A stretch of 64,000 bases of DNA from Asterias amurensis (GCF_032118995.1 NC_092662.1:6696001-6760000), one strand, 5' to 3'. Shown: positions 25,701 through 36,348, counted from the stretch's first letter. Program-made: numbers and translations. Notes: generated by a model not told the origin, from the letters alone.

Positions 25701-28700
25701 ATAACATGCTTAGCATGTATTATCCACTCCTGCTGTCCTGCCTGTCATTAGTGGTGTGTTTTTGGGCTGAGGTAGGTTTCTCTTCTTTAGATAGTAGGCA
25801 CTGGACACTATTGGTAATTACTCTAAATAAATGTAAGCATAAAAACTTACTAGGTAAGCAATGGAGGGCTGTTGATAGTAGAAAACATGGTGAGAAACAG
25901 CTCCCGGAAGTGACGTTTTTGAGAACAAAGTAATTTCTCGCTAAAATATTTGAATTGATTTTGAGACCCCAGCTGAGGTCTCTAAATCAAGTATCTGAAA
26001 GCACACAACTTCATGCGACAAGGGTGTTTTTTCTTCCATTATTCTCTTCACAGGCTTGTGCATATGTTGAGATACACCAAGTGAGAAGACTTGTCTTTGA
26101 AATCGCGTTTATTTTAATCTCTTCATCCAATCAATGATATCTTGACTTCCACTGTTGAACGACACAATTTTGTTTCTGGTGTTGGAATCATATCTGAATA
26201 GAACACACTTTAAAGGGGCTGTATTTATGATCAAAGCAGGCCAGTGGCTGACACATAGAGTTATAACCCAGTTAAGCCCAGTTCCTACTTCATGCGAATG
26301 CGATACAAATGTTTACGTCACAAATTCGCAACAAAATTCGCACGAGTTGAGTGGTGCTTAACTCGCATTCACATTTGCAGGAAGTATGAACAGGGCTTAA
26401 CTGCAGGGTCACACCCTCCCTCTGGGGAGCGCACCCACACATGTATGAACTGGGGGAGCATTTATAATCCAATGCACAGCCACAGGAAAGCTTTGATCCT
26501 GACAACACAGCCCAATTAGAGCACAAATTTAATTGGAGATCATGTTACTTGTACTCTAATGCCTTGCTACATAGTTGCTACAGCAAAGCTCACCAATATC
26601 CTGACCATCAAAGAACCTGCAAATATCGTTAATAAACCTGACGTTTTGACCTTTGATCTTGTCTTGCAGGCATTCCACGTCTCTGGTAAACAACACAACA
26701 ATCCGGGCTTCTTGAGTAAAAGTTACCTGTTTTTCCTACTCTTCAATATTCTTCTGTACATGTTATTGTTTGCCGAGTTTGTCACCATGGAAACGTCCTC
26801 ATTGGATTACAATCTTCTTAGAAACATCTTTAATGGTTGCTACGCTGGACTTATGACCATAGAGGTGTTCTTCTTTCTTGTGTATGGAGTCGAAGTATTT
26901 TTCAAGGTAGTTGACTTAAACTTGTTTCATGATCCATACTATTTTATTGAGAAACAAAAAGTTTGCTTTTTTAAAGAGAGCATGTACAATGTATATTGAA
27001 AAGAACCTGTTTCATTGATTCTTTTAATTAAAATTGGGTTGTCATGGCTGAGCGGATAACAGCACCAAACTCAAGCTCTGGTGTTTCTGTTTAGCAGAGT
27101 GTGGGTTCGAATCCCGGTCATTACACTTGTATCCCTGAGCAAGACACTTTACTACAGTTGCTTCTCTCCAACCAGGGGTAAATGGGTACCTGTGAGGGCA
27201 GATATGGTTGTTGTGGTTGGTTTAGCTTAGTGCACTACATATTTGGCGGCACAGGCTGTATACTCCCAGGGAGTTGAGATGGTTTAAGGAATGGAATGGT
27301 CCAGTGACCAGGGGTAATAATGTTGGCACCGCTTTGAGACATGGTGTATAAAGCGCTATATAAAAACGATGGGATTTTTTATTTTTCAGATTAAAGGAGC
27401 ATTTACAACTATTCAGCATTCTTCCAGCAGTCAGTCTACTAATCCAGCCCACAGTCCATCGAGTGGTAATTCTATTGATCGTATTGACAGTGAATCTACT
27501 AGCTTATCCAATGGTCAATCATTGGATATAAGCGTCATGCATCAATCACGCATTGGGATGCTGTTCCAGGGGCTCTTGCAGATTGCTATGGTTTTATTTT
27601 TGATGTTTAACGTAACCGAACCACAGTGGAAAGAAAGGTAAGTTTTATTTTATCACTTGAGTATTTTCAATAAAACTGTGATTGTTTCGTTTCCCGTTAA
27701 GGCCGGTTTATAGTCGATCGCGCGATGGTCGCATGATAGTTGGGCGATGGTCGTGCGATGGAAATTTTGATGCGCGATCAAGAAAATCCACAGTTTTTAG
27801 GCCTCAGCGATGACTGTAAACTGTGTCGCGCGTCAAGATCTCCATCGCGCGATGCGCGACCATCGTGCGACCGACTATAAACCGGCCTTTAGAATGACAA
27901 AAGTTAGCATGCTTCGCATATATTCCTTTATATCTAGTTTTCCTTTTTGCCTTTTCCAATATAAGCAGGCATGTGAGACTTCCTCTTTTCATCTGATTTC
28001 CACTTTTTAGGTTTTGATTTTCCTCTTTTTTTTTCCTTCACTCTCTGTGTACAAAAGCACAGGAATATTATTTGTTCCTCTTTTTTTCTTACCCGGTTTT
28101 CTTTTTTCCTCTTTTTTCATGGATACGTACTCACATGCCTATGTACATGTATAAGGCATGTCCACTACTCATCATTTATGAATGATTTAAAATTGTTTAT
28201 ATAATTTGTCCAATAGGAGACTTTTGAGCATGCGCGCGTATGCTCAATGTTGTGCGCGTAATCCTGAGCACGCGCAATACTGTGAAAAAGAACCATCTAA
28301 AAGTCTCCTATTGCTTGTCTCTCTTACATTCTCAACCTTTTCTTGGTTTACTTAAGCCTCTCAATTTTCAAGAAGAATGTGCATGATGTGTTCTTCCGCA
28401 TCATTGAAGTGGGTCTCGCTCTCTGGTTTCCATGTGTCTTATGGAGGTGCAGAAGTCCAGGATCATTGTGGATGTTGAATCCTACAAGATTATTCAGACA
28501 GACGAGAGATGAAGAAAAATCACAGGTGAACAATTTTTACGTGGTGAGGTATCAATATAATTATATTTGGTTTGCAGTAACACCATGTGTGTCTACTTGC
28601 CAGGTAGAGTTTGTTTTTTTAGATAACTGTCTTGCTATATATTCTACTACCGCGGAGTAGATTTATCGTATTGTTCGGGAGACTTCTCAGTTCTGAAAAG

Positions 28701-31700
28701 AACTGACCTGCTTTTTAACTACCACCTGGGCGGAATGTATAGGAAATTGGCTGGGACTACTACTATAGCTTTTATACGATCGTTATTAACTGCACTACCA
28801 CGGAATTAGTTCTTTAATTGGTCTCAACTACATGTACCTTGCTCTAGTCATAGTCAGTCTCCTAAATAAATAGTTGAACTAAAGATATATTTTGCTACAA
28901 TAATTTTTACTTTAATTTCTGACGGATTGCTTCACATTAGAAATTTGGTAATGGACACCAAGTGAAAATATATTTTCAATGAGTGTTTTTTATGACCGGG
29001 GAAAACGGTTTTCATTTTCACATGATGAATAAATCAATCTAATATAATCTAATCTAATCTAAAAAGTGATAAAGTTTGTGACCTCCTTAGCCAAATTCAT
29101 TTGGCACATAACAAAGTCACAAAGGCTTTGTGATTAGAAATTAAACACATTTAGAGATTTTAAAGATTTGTTGTTTTTCCTTTTGAATTTTCTTATAGGG
29201 TATAAAGAAGGAGGAAGATTGGTTGTTATGTCGTAAACGTGCTCCGACCTACGACTCTACTTCAGATAGAGCCAGAGTAGAGAAAGGTCAGTGACCCCAT
29301 TATGGATTGAGATTGATGTTCAAAGTATAACCTAGTCTCCCTAAACAGAAGACGACAATGATATACAAGGCATCTTATTGTTCATCAGAGTAATCTGAGT
29401 TTCTCTAAGCAGACAATAACTGCAGCTATTTTATGGTGTGTCTAGGCTACGCAGTAAAGAGCATAAGACACAAACTTTGGTGTTTCTGATCAGCAGAGTG
29501 TGGGTCCGAGGCCTGGTTGTGGCACTTCCTAGAGCAAGAAACTTTACTATAATCGCTTTATCCTTCGGATGGAACATTAAGCCATAGGTCCCATGTACTA
29601 GGATTCATAGTGCATGTTAAAGAACCCACAACACTTATCATGAAAGAGTAGGGGCTAAGCCCGGTGTTTCTGGTTAACATAGCAAGCACCCTTGTTTATA
29701 GGTTTCCTCGGGCTTTTTGAGCTACAGAGATTAAGTTTGCTTACAAGGCATCCTTGGTTTCATCACCAGAATATTGTTATTAGTCAGATCTGTTACAGAA
29801 GGCACTGCTTTTTGGAACAGCAAGGATCCTGAAAAAAGACCCTTGAGATCTAAGGCTGTGGGACGTAGCCCGACTGGAGGAGTTACTGGCACAAAGGAAA
29901 ATGTTATCTTTCTTTTGTATGCTGTGATAAGATGAATAATGATTTAATAGATGTTAAATTTGCATCGGGGATAAACAATATTCATTTTGGTTTTTACCCA
30001 TATACACCGATGTCTGTTTGCACTGTATACTCGGTACTTACCCAAGTTCTGTGAAAAAAATCACAGGCATATTACTCAGGTGGGATTCTAACCCACGGCC
30101 TTTGCAATTCTAGAGCAGTGTCATACCAACTGAACCACCGAGATTGCCCGGTGGCTAAAGGCAGTTCAAATCATTCGAATAATGATACTGACCATGATCT
30201 ATTTTTGTTCACAGAGGTTGAGTGTTGGATTTGTTATGATCCTCATCGAACTGATGCAGGACCTATGATACAACCATGTCAATGTAAAGGGGATGTAGCT
30301 TATGTTCATCATGACTGTCTTAAGAGATGGCTAATGGAGGTAAGATGGAAGGAGGTTTCAAAAAAACATTCCAGGTTTTAGATGGTCCAGTGGTTAGACT
30401 GCAGGACTTGCAATCACAAGGTTGTGGGTTCGAATCTAGCCTATGATACAACCATGTCAATGTAAAGGGGATGTAGCTTATGTTCATCATGACTGTCTTA
30501 AGAGATGGTTAATGGAGGTAAGATGGAAGGAGGTTTCAAAAAACATTCCAGGTTTTAGATGGTCCAGTGGTTAGACTGCAGGACTTACAATCACAAAGTT
30601 GTGGGTTCGAATCTAGCCTATGATACAACCATGTCAATGTAAAGGGGACATAGCTTATGTTCATCATGACTGCCTTAAGAGATGGTTAATGGAGGTAAGA
30701 TGGAAGGAGGTTTCAAAAAAACATTCCAGGTTTTAGATGGTCCAGTGGTTAGACTGCAGGACTTGCAATCACAAAGTTGTGGGTTCGAATCTAGCCTATG
30801 ATACAACCATGTCAATGTAAAGGGGATGTAGCTTATGTTCATCATGACCGTCTTAAGAGATGGTTAATGGAGGTAAGATGGAAGGAGGTTTCAAAAAACA
30901 TTCCAGGTTGTAGATGGTCCAGTGGTTAGACTGCAGGACTTACAATCACAAGGTTGTGGGTTCGAATCCAGCCAATGATACAACCATGTCAATGTAAAGG
31001 GGATGTAGCTTATGTTCATCATGACTGTCTTAAGAGATGGTTAATGGAAGTAAGATGGAAGGAGGTTTAAAAAAACATTCCAGGTTGTAGATGGTCCAGT
31101 GGTTAGACTGCAGGACTTACAATCACAAGGTTGTGGGTTCGAATCCAGCCAATGATACAACCATGTCAATGTAAAGGGGATGTAGCTTACGTTCATCATG
31201 ACTGAATTAAGAGATGGTTAATGGAGGTAAGATGGAACTAGGTTTCAACAAAAAATTCCAGGTTGTAGATGGTCCAGTGATTAGACTACATGACTTGCAA
31301 TCAAAAGGTTGTGGGTTCAAATCCTATCGATCTGTCTACTGATTTCCCAATGATTAGAATGGAATAAGTATTGTCGTCTAGTTACTGAATCACCCTATCT
31401 TGATTTGTGCAACTGGCAATCATAGACGTTAAACCAATGTTCCTTTAAACCAATGTTAGTATGGGAGAGATTGGCTGCTCCCAGCATGGTGTTTAATCCC
31501 CTTGTAGTTGTGGGGAGAGTTCTCTCGATGGGAAGATCATCTAAGAGACAAACAAACAAACAAACATTCATGATAAGTAGATTTACAAGTAATAAATGTA
31601 TAGACGGTAAATCATTAGATAGTCTCATACAATGTTTGGTTTCATTTCTTTTCATTCATGGTTTTGAAGTCAATCTCTTTGAAATTCTTTTATATTTAAG

Positions 31701-34700
31701 TTGAATTTTATCTGTTTCAAATTTAAAGGGTATTACTGTATTATGTACTTTTTCCTAACAAAAAACACAATGTCCACAGATTTACATTAAACTTACACAG
31801 TTTGAAGATTATGATAGTAGAAAGCTTCCCTTGAAATTTTACTTACTGAGGTGCTGTAGTTTTTGAGAAATAAATAATTTCCGTCTCAGTTTTAGCATGT
31901 AAAAGCGTATTAACCAGTTATGCTATGGTTTTGGTATAATATCATAACTGGTTAAGGGGATTTTACATGCTAAAATAATTTTAGTCTCATGAGACCAAAA
32001 TTATTTTGTGACTTGTTTTACTAATTTCTCAAAAACTACACAACCTTAGTTAGTAATATTTGAAGGGAAGCTTTCCACTATCATTATCTTCAAACCCTGT
32101 AAGTTTAATGTAAATCTGTGGACATTGTAAAAAAGTACCCGAATCCTTTAACCTATTAAATGATATGGCTTGTATTATTTTGTTGTTGTTTTTGTAATGC
32201 TGTCTCTTTTTAAAGCTCATCTTCTATTTTTGTTTTCTCCTTAGTCTGCCGATAACCCAGAAGCGTTACATTGCACAGTTTGCAAATCACAGGTATGTAT
32301 TGGAGAATGCAGGCATTGAACTAGCCTTTCCTCAAGCTAAGACAAAAGCTGTGTAGCTACAAAGCATTGGGAAAGGGAGACCACATGCGCGTACCAGTGG
32401 AAAAACCACAAGGCATTTTCTAACTTAATTTTGAATTGTTATTGTTGAGTTATTCATAAAGATTCAAACATAAATTGTTCACCCCAATTACAATGCTTAA
32501 AGGGACACGTTGCCTTGGATCGGACGAGTTGGTCTATAAAAAAGCATTTGTAACCGTTTGTTATAAAATGCATATGGTTGGAAAGATGTTGTAAAAGTAG
32601 AATACAATGATCCACACAAATTTGCCTCGAAATTGCGTGGTTTTCCTTTTACTGTGCGAACTAACAAGGTCGGCCATTTATGGGAGTCAAAAAATTAACT
32701 CCCATAAATGGCCAACCGTGTTAGTCGACGAGGTAAAAGGAAAACCATACAATTTCGAGGCATGTTTGTGTGGATCATTGTATTCTACTTTTACAACATC
32801 TTTTCAACCATATGCATTTTATAACAAACGGTTACAAACGCTTTTCAAAGACCAACTCGACCGATCCAAGGCAACGTGTTCCTTTAATAGGGTGATGTAT
32901 GCGAACCCCATTGCTGTTGTTGCCCTTGTATACATTGTGAAATCAGAGTAAATGTATAAAGGTATCGACAGTTATGGCTGTGGAAGTGTTGTGGCTGAGC
33001 ATCGAATTCAAACTCCGGTGTATCTGATCAACAGAGTGTGGGTTTGAATCCCCAGCTGTGACACTTGTGTCCTTAAAGCAAGACACTTAACCATTGCTTC
33101 ATCCTTCAGATGGGACGAAAAGCTGTTGGTCCCATGTGTTGTGTAACGCATGTAAAAGAACCCAGTACACTTATCAAAAAGAGAAGGGGTTTCGCCTTGG
33201 CGTTCCTGGTGGTGGTTGCCTCTATGCGCCTGAGCACCTTGTAAACCCTTATAAGGTGCTACATAATTGGTTCTCAGAATTCAATAACCTATCTTTCTGA
33301 AAGTTTGTATATACTCAGCGCCTTGAGTACCTTGTTTGGCAGATCCATGCGCTATATAAGACTTTGATATTATTATGGCCACCATGGTTTGGACTTATTT
33401 TCTTGGTAATATAACAAGTGATTGAATCGTTTTGTTTAACAGTACCAGTTGAAGACAGGTTCCATGTGTTTCTTGAGAGGGTTTCAGTTGAAGCATGGAT
33501 TTTTTACAGCAACATCTATTTGTCTAATGGCTGCTAGTCCGGCATTAGTGTATCTAGTCATCCAGAGAAACCCATCTAATGCAGCTAGTATCATCTCAAT
33601 TGGAGCTTGTATTCTCCTGGAAATGATCTTCTTGAAGTAAGTGGAAGCAATACAGAAAGGTTTGTGGTAACACCATGTCATGACTATCTCTAATGAGTTG
33701 GGGTGGTTCTGAAAAGAACCGTTGGTTTCAACTCCTGCTAAGTGGAAGCAGTTTCATCTTGGTTTTACCCATATACATTATACAATTGTTGCACGCTGTG
33801 ACTGGGGTCCATGGCGTTTTGTACACCCGAGGGGGCAAATGGCACCTGAGACGAAGCCAAGGGTGCCATTTGCCACCGAGGGTGTGCAAACCCATGGACC
33901 CCAGTCACAGCGTGCAACAATTGTTTTGTTATACCTTGGTAACATTTGTTATTCCTCTTCTTGAGTTCTGTTGTCATATTCAAACATTATTACTACGGAG
34001 TATTCATTGTTTAATAAGCAGTCGAACAAGAAACAATTCTTCACTGTTCCCTCGAACCCGCCGGTGGTTCGTACACAGCGCTGGAAATCGACCAATGCTG
34101 GGAACGATCAAGGTGATGTACACCGGTGTACGGTGATGTACACCGGTGTACGGTGATGTACACCGGTGTACATAACTTTTTATGTTACCCGACCCCCGAG
34201 CCATGTAACATGCGTTTTTGTTGCACGTCACGTGATTGGTTCTCGACCAATTAAACTTCACAGTTTGTTATCGAGGTATAACAGTATTTCTTGTTTGTTA
34301 TTTCAGAGATGAGAAACCTTAGATTTTATCTGAATTTAGACCTTTTTATATCTACATGTTGAAGAAAGTAGCTGTTATTTTACTTCGGATATAAAGGAAT
34401 CTTGCGGTTTATGCTACTCTAGTGCTGAGGTTACTGTAATCTAGAAATCCATACGGATGGAAAACTTATCTGATCCAAATGGACGTTCAGAACTCAGTGT
34501 AAAGAACTCAGTGTACAGAACTCAGTGTATAGAACTTGGTGCACAAAACTCAGTGTGCAGAACTCAGTGTGCAGAACTCAGTGTATAAGACTCGGTGAAC
34601 AAGACTCAGTGAACAAAACATACCAAGTCCAAACCAACTAATTTGTTCATACAAAACTATTTTAACATGTTATGATTTGCTGTTTTAGGTATCTTGGGAT

Positions 34701-34959
34701 CAGCTGTTGCAATGCCTACAACAGAGCCAAAATATCATCGTTTCGAATCATGGGTACTTTGGTCAACAATGGGCCTGTAACCATGGCAACTGTATCTATG
34801 GACAGTAGCATCCCTTCTCAACCTCTTCCAGTGACATCTTCAGAGTCAGCAACCATGACGATGGAACCCAAGATGGAACCAAGTGTCTCTGTTGTTTCTG
34901 TATCAGTAACATCAACCGAAACAACAGATGGCATAATGATTCATTCTAATACAATCTAA
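22770..34959 (+). CDS. EGF-like / multi-pass membrane / RING-CH (MARCH-type) protein, 609 aa
   Basis: Twelve exons: 22770-22883, 23309-23410, 24422-24559, 25676-25771, 26670-26906, 27390-27637, 28357-28525, 29199-29286, 30215-30339, 32245-32292, 33443-33636 and 34689-34959. All are GT-AG with matching phases. Residues 20-46 form an EGF-like pattern (C-x3-C-x5-C-x4-C-x-C-x8-C). Predicted spans lie near 52-75, 98-117, 129-149, 168-189, 207-228, 285-303 and 323-341. The loop before span six is Ser-rich. A RING-CH finger follows: C401, C404, C419, C421, H429, C432, C449, C452. Two more spans (474-495, 500-520) and a Ser/Thr-rich tail end the protein. With the EGF outside, seven spans place the finger in the cytosol, where RING-CH proteins recruit E2 enzymes. 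Likely role: a membrane E3 ubiquitin ligase. No signal peptide is clear. MLKG at 22770 is preferred over MMQ at 22800. I do not know a named orthologue. Confidence 0.9.
22996..23157 (+). mobile_element. H-family inverted-repeat element
   Basis: AAAGGCCGAGTCACACTGCAG at the left and CGAGGCCTGTGTAACCAGGCC at the right, with CACACAGATTACGCAC/CAACCAATTGAGGGCG in the middle, as in the 52663 copy. In intron 1 of the RING-CH gene. Confidence 0.5.
23425..23590 (-). mobile_element. tRNA-derived SINE, degenerate
   Basis: GGGGGTTGAACAAAGACAAA, TATCTAGCCCTATGTTCG and TTTGTCAATATCTTTGTTT follow the reverse-strand order of the SINE at 47.7 kb. The Pol III boxes are decayed. In intron 2. Confidence 0.4.
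24031..24225 (-). mobile_element. A-family MITE, truncated
   Basis: Only the half from the central ACTTGAGGCCTCAAAATCAA to the terminal AATAGTGTCCACTGCCTTT remains. The outer TTAA is changed to TTTTAT. Confidence 0.6.
24632..24923 (+). mobile_element. B-family element followed by a related inverted repeat
   Basis: 24632-24793 is a B copy (ATCGATTTCACCAAACTCTT to TTCCTTGCGTCCTGCAG). 24795-24923 has TAACTTGGGACTAGTCCC and GACTAGTCTTAACTCTTTTTGAAATCCACC, a B-like pair with changed ends. They sit about 70 bp after the exon 3 donor. Confidence 0.5.
25794..26101 (+). mobile_element. A-family MITE, right end missing
   Basis: AGGCACTGGACACTATTGGT start, 23 nt after the exon 4 donor, to AAGACTTGTCTTTGA. 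Left TTAA has decayed to TAGT. The central inverted pair survives as GAGACCCCAGCTGAGGTCTC. Confidence 0.65.
26272..26400 (+). mobile_element. D-family element with TTAA ends
   Basis: TTAAGCCCAGTTCCTACTTC and GAAGTATGAACAGGGCTTAA with GCGAATGC/GCATTCAC inside. Both ends carry TTAA. Confidence 0.6.
27034..27380 (+). mobile_element. tRNA-derived SINE whose tail touches the exon 6 acceptor
   Basis: TCATGGCTGAGCGGATAACA (A box) and GTGGGTTCGAATCCCGG (B box) with a long variable arm, as in Leu-type tRNA. The body ends GCGCTATATAAAAACG, followed by T-rich sequence that runs into the exon 6 acceptor at 27389. The same GCGCTATATAA tail ends the SINE at 33 kb and the LINE at 17.2 kb. Confidence 0.7.
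27697..27893 (+). mobile_element. I inverted-repeat element, CpG-rich
   Basis: TTAAGGCCGGTTTATAGTCG and CGACTATAAACCGGCCTTTA at the ends. The inside has repeated CGATGGTCG/CGCGATGCGCG words. The termini start like H (TTAAGGCC). Confidence 0.6.
28211..28313 (+). repeat. Q inverted-repeat element, CpG-rich
   Basis: CAATAGGAGACTTTTGAG and AAAAGTCTCCTATTG at the ends, GCATGCGCGCGTATGC inside. It ends 43 bp before the exon 7 acceptor. Confidence 0.55.
29430..29690 (+). mobile_element. tRNA-derived SINE, degenerate
   Basis: TCTGATCAGCAGAGTGTGGG, TTCGGATGGAACATTAAGCC, GGTCCCATGTACTAGG and GAACCCACAACACTTATC match the order of the SINE at 32990. The B box reads GGTCCGAGG and is damaged. Confidence 0.55.
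30262..31325 (+). repeat. Six-unit tandem array of RING-CH half-exon plus tRNA-like intron piece
   Basis: Units start at 30262, 30440, 30617, 30795, 30972 and 31149 (177-178 bp each). Each has 78 nt of the 3' part of exon 9 (codons for PMIQPCQCKGDVAYVHH and DCLKRWLME), the donor GTAAGATGG, about 45 bp of intron and a tRNA-like piece (GGTCCAGTGGTTAGACTGC ... GTGGGTTCGAATC). Unit 1 is the true exon end. In units 2-6 the half-exon follows AATCTAG or AATCCAG, so an AG acceptor in phase 0 exists, though the pyrimidine tract is poor. Units 2, 3 and 5 keep all ligands. Unit 4 changes the last Cys to Arg. Unit 6 has TGA in its place. Confidence 0.95.
31723..32151 (+). mobile_element. E-family TTAA MITE
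   Basis: TTAAAGGGTATTACTGTATT to AAAAGTACCCGAATCCTTTAA, 429 bp. Left end slightly changed. Interior pair AACCAGTTATGCTATGG/CATAACTGGTTAAG. Confidence 0.75.
32497..32887 (+). mobile_element. F-family palindromic TTAA element in intron 10
   Basis: Near-perfect palindrome of about 390 bp from TTAAAGGGACACGTTGCCTT to AAGGCAACGTGTTCCTTTAA. The axis is at TGGGAGTCAAAAAATTAACTCCCA. Both arms carry AAATTGCGTGGTTTTCC and its complement. In the RING-CH transcript it would fold into a hairpin with stems near 190 bp. Confidence 0.85.
32990..33376 (+). mobile_element. tRNA-derived SINE, near full length
   Basis: GTGGCTGAGCATCGAATTCA, GAGTGTGGGTTTGAATCCCC, AAGCAAGACACTTAACC, GGTCCCATGTGTTGTG, then a CR1/L2-like tail GCGCTATATAAGACTTTGATATTATTAT. 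It ends about 65 bp before the exon 11 acceptor. Confidence 0.7.
33782..33922 (+). repeat. M inverted-repeat element
   Basis: ACAATTGTTGCACGCTGTGA and TCACAGCGTGCAACAATTGT are exact inverted copies, extending to GGGGTCCATGG/CCATGGACCCC. An inner pair GCAAATGGCACC/GGTGCCATTTGC sits in the loop. Confidence 0.7.
34112..34171 (+). repeat. Three-unit tandem repeat of a palindrome
   Basis: GGTGATGTACACCGGTGTAC three times with no mismatch. Each holds the 14-bp perfect palindrome GTACACCGGTGTAC. In the last intron of the RING-CH gene. Confidence 0.95.
34488..34617 (+). repeat. Minisatellite, unit near AGAACTCAGTGTAC
   Basis: About eight or nine units of 14-16 bp with drift (ACTCAGTGTGC, ACTTGGTGCAC, ACTCGGTGAAC), about 70 bp before the last exon. 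Confidence 0.85.
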
Positions 34960-35096
34960 TTGTTTGTACTTAGTATTCTATTTATTAGGGAAAGGGTTGG
35001 ATGGGATTGAGTTTCGCGTTGATCTTGGGTATACAACTTTGTAGAACTTGTTGGTTTGTGTCACTTTACACACAAAAAAACACCAGGTTACTTGAT

Positions 35097-35425
35097 TTAA
35101 AGGCACTGGACACTATTGGTAATTACTCAAAGTAATTGTTAGCATAAAAACTTACTTGGTAACAAGCATTGGAGAGCTGTGAGAAACGGCTACCTCTGAA
35201 GTACGTAGTTTTCGAGAAAGATGTAATTTTCCACTAAAATATTTGAACTTGATTTTGAGGTTCCTAAAATCAAGCATCTGGAAGCACACAACTTTCTGTG
35301 ACAAGGGTGTTTTTTTTTCTTCTATTATTATCTTGCAACTTCCATGACCAATTGAGCTCAAATTTTCACAGGTTTGTTATTTTATGCGTATGTTGGGATG
35401 CACCAAGTGAGAAAACTGGTCTTTG
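35097..35425 (+). mobile_element. A-family MITE, right end missing
   Basis: TTAAAGGCACTGGACACTAT to AAAACTGGTCTTTGGATCA. It lies in the 3'UTR region, 138 bp after the stop of the RING-CH gene, so it may be transcribed. Confidence 0.7.
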
Positions 35426-35615
35426 GATCAAAGAATATGTTGAGTCAAACAATTTGTTTTGTTGGTTGTTTGATTTCTACATGACATTGGCAGTGAGTTA
35501 GAAAATCATGAACAATCCATGCATTAAATTTAGATTAATATTGTAATTATTGGAGAAAAAACGAGTACTATTATGTAAACATACTAACTCTGAATTGTTA
35601 TCTTCTCTATTGCCA

Positions 35616-35621
35616 AATAAA
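35616..35621 (+). other. Poly(A) signal candidate of the RING-CH gene
   Basis: AATAAA about 660 nt after the stop. Further AATAAA hexamers occur near 37020 and 37374 and would give a much longer 3'UTR. Choice is not decidable here. Confidence 0.35.
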
Positions 35622-35930
35622 GACTTTTTTGTATATTAAATCATATAAAGATTATACCATTAAAAGGTTAAAACATTTTGAAAACTGGATGAATGTTTAT
35701 TAATTTGTTTATTAATTTGTCAGATAACATTTTGTTACATGTAGTTGGCAAATACTTAACAAATGGATTTTTGTATAACATTTTGATAAATTTTTGAATA
35801 TGACGGTATATTATATAAAAGAAATGAACTTGTAAAGAGATTATTTTACAACTCTATAATTTTTGTATTGTGATTATGTATTCTCAAAGACAAACTTAAG
35901 AAGCTACATGTATTGGTTTAACTTTCTGTC

Positions 35931-36324
35931 CTAAAGGGTCTGGGTACTTTTTGTAACACAAAACACAATGTCCACAGATTTACATTAAACTCACACAGTC
36001 TGAAAATAATGATAGTAGAAAGCTTACCTTCAGTTATTACTTGCTGAGGTGCTGTAGTTTTTGAGAAATGATTAAAACAAGTCATGAAAATCATTTTCGT
36101 CTCGGGACCCTAACATTATTTTAGCATTTAAAACATATTTTCATTGTTGTAGTACTCATTGCTCAAAAACTACAGCACCTCAGTAAGTAATATTTAAGGG
36201 AAACTCTCTACCACCATTGTTTTCAAACTGTGTAAGTTTAATGCAAATCTGTGGACATTGTAAGTTTAATGCAAATCTGTGGACATTGTGTTTTGTGTTT
36301 CAAAAAGTACCAAACTGGACTCTT
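35931..36324 (+). mobile_element. E-family MITE
   Basis: CTAAAGGGTCTGGGTACTTT to CAAAAAGTACCAAACTGG. TTAA decayed on the left. A short stretch (TTTAATGCAAATCTGTGGAC) is doubled near 36236-36280. Confidence 0.7.
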
Positions 36325-36348
36325 TTGTCCTTGTTTTTTTTTTTCCAG

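Noticed and set aside
30262-31325. CRISPR-like repeat array
   Set aside because: The units are contiguous, 177-178 bp, with no unique spacers, and derive from an exon. The array at 57686-58226 is rejected for the same reason.
32607-32951. 114-codon open frame
   Set aside because: It runs along the F palindrome. The same peptide words appear in other F copies on both strands, so it is a repeat by-product.
34004-34261. Minus-strand frame with repeated TGVH words
   Set aside because: The repetition comes from the 20-bp palindrome repeat and the frame has no other support.
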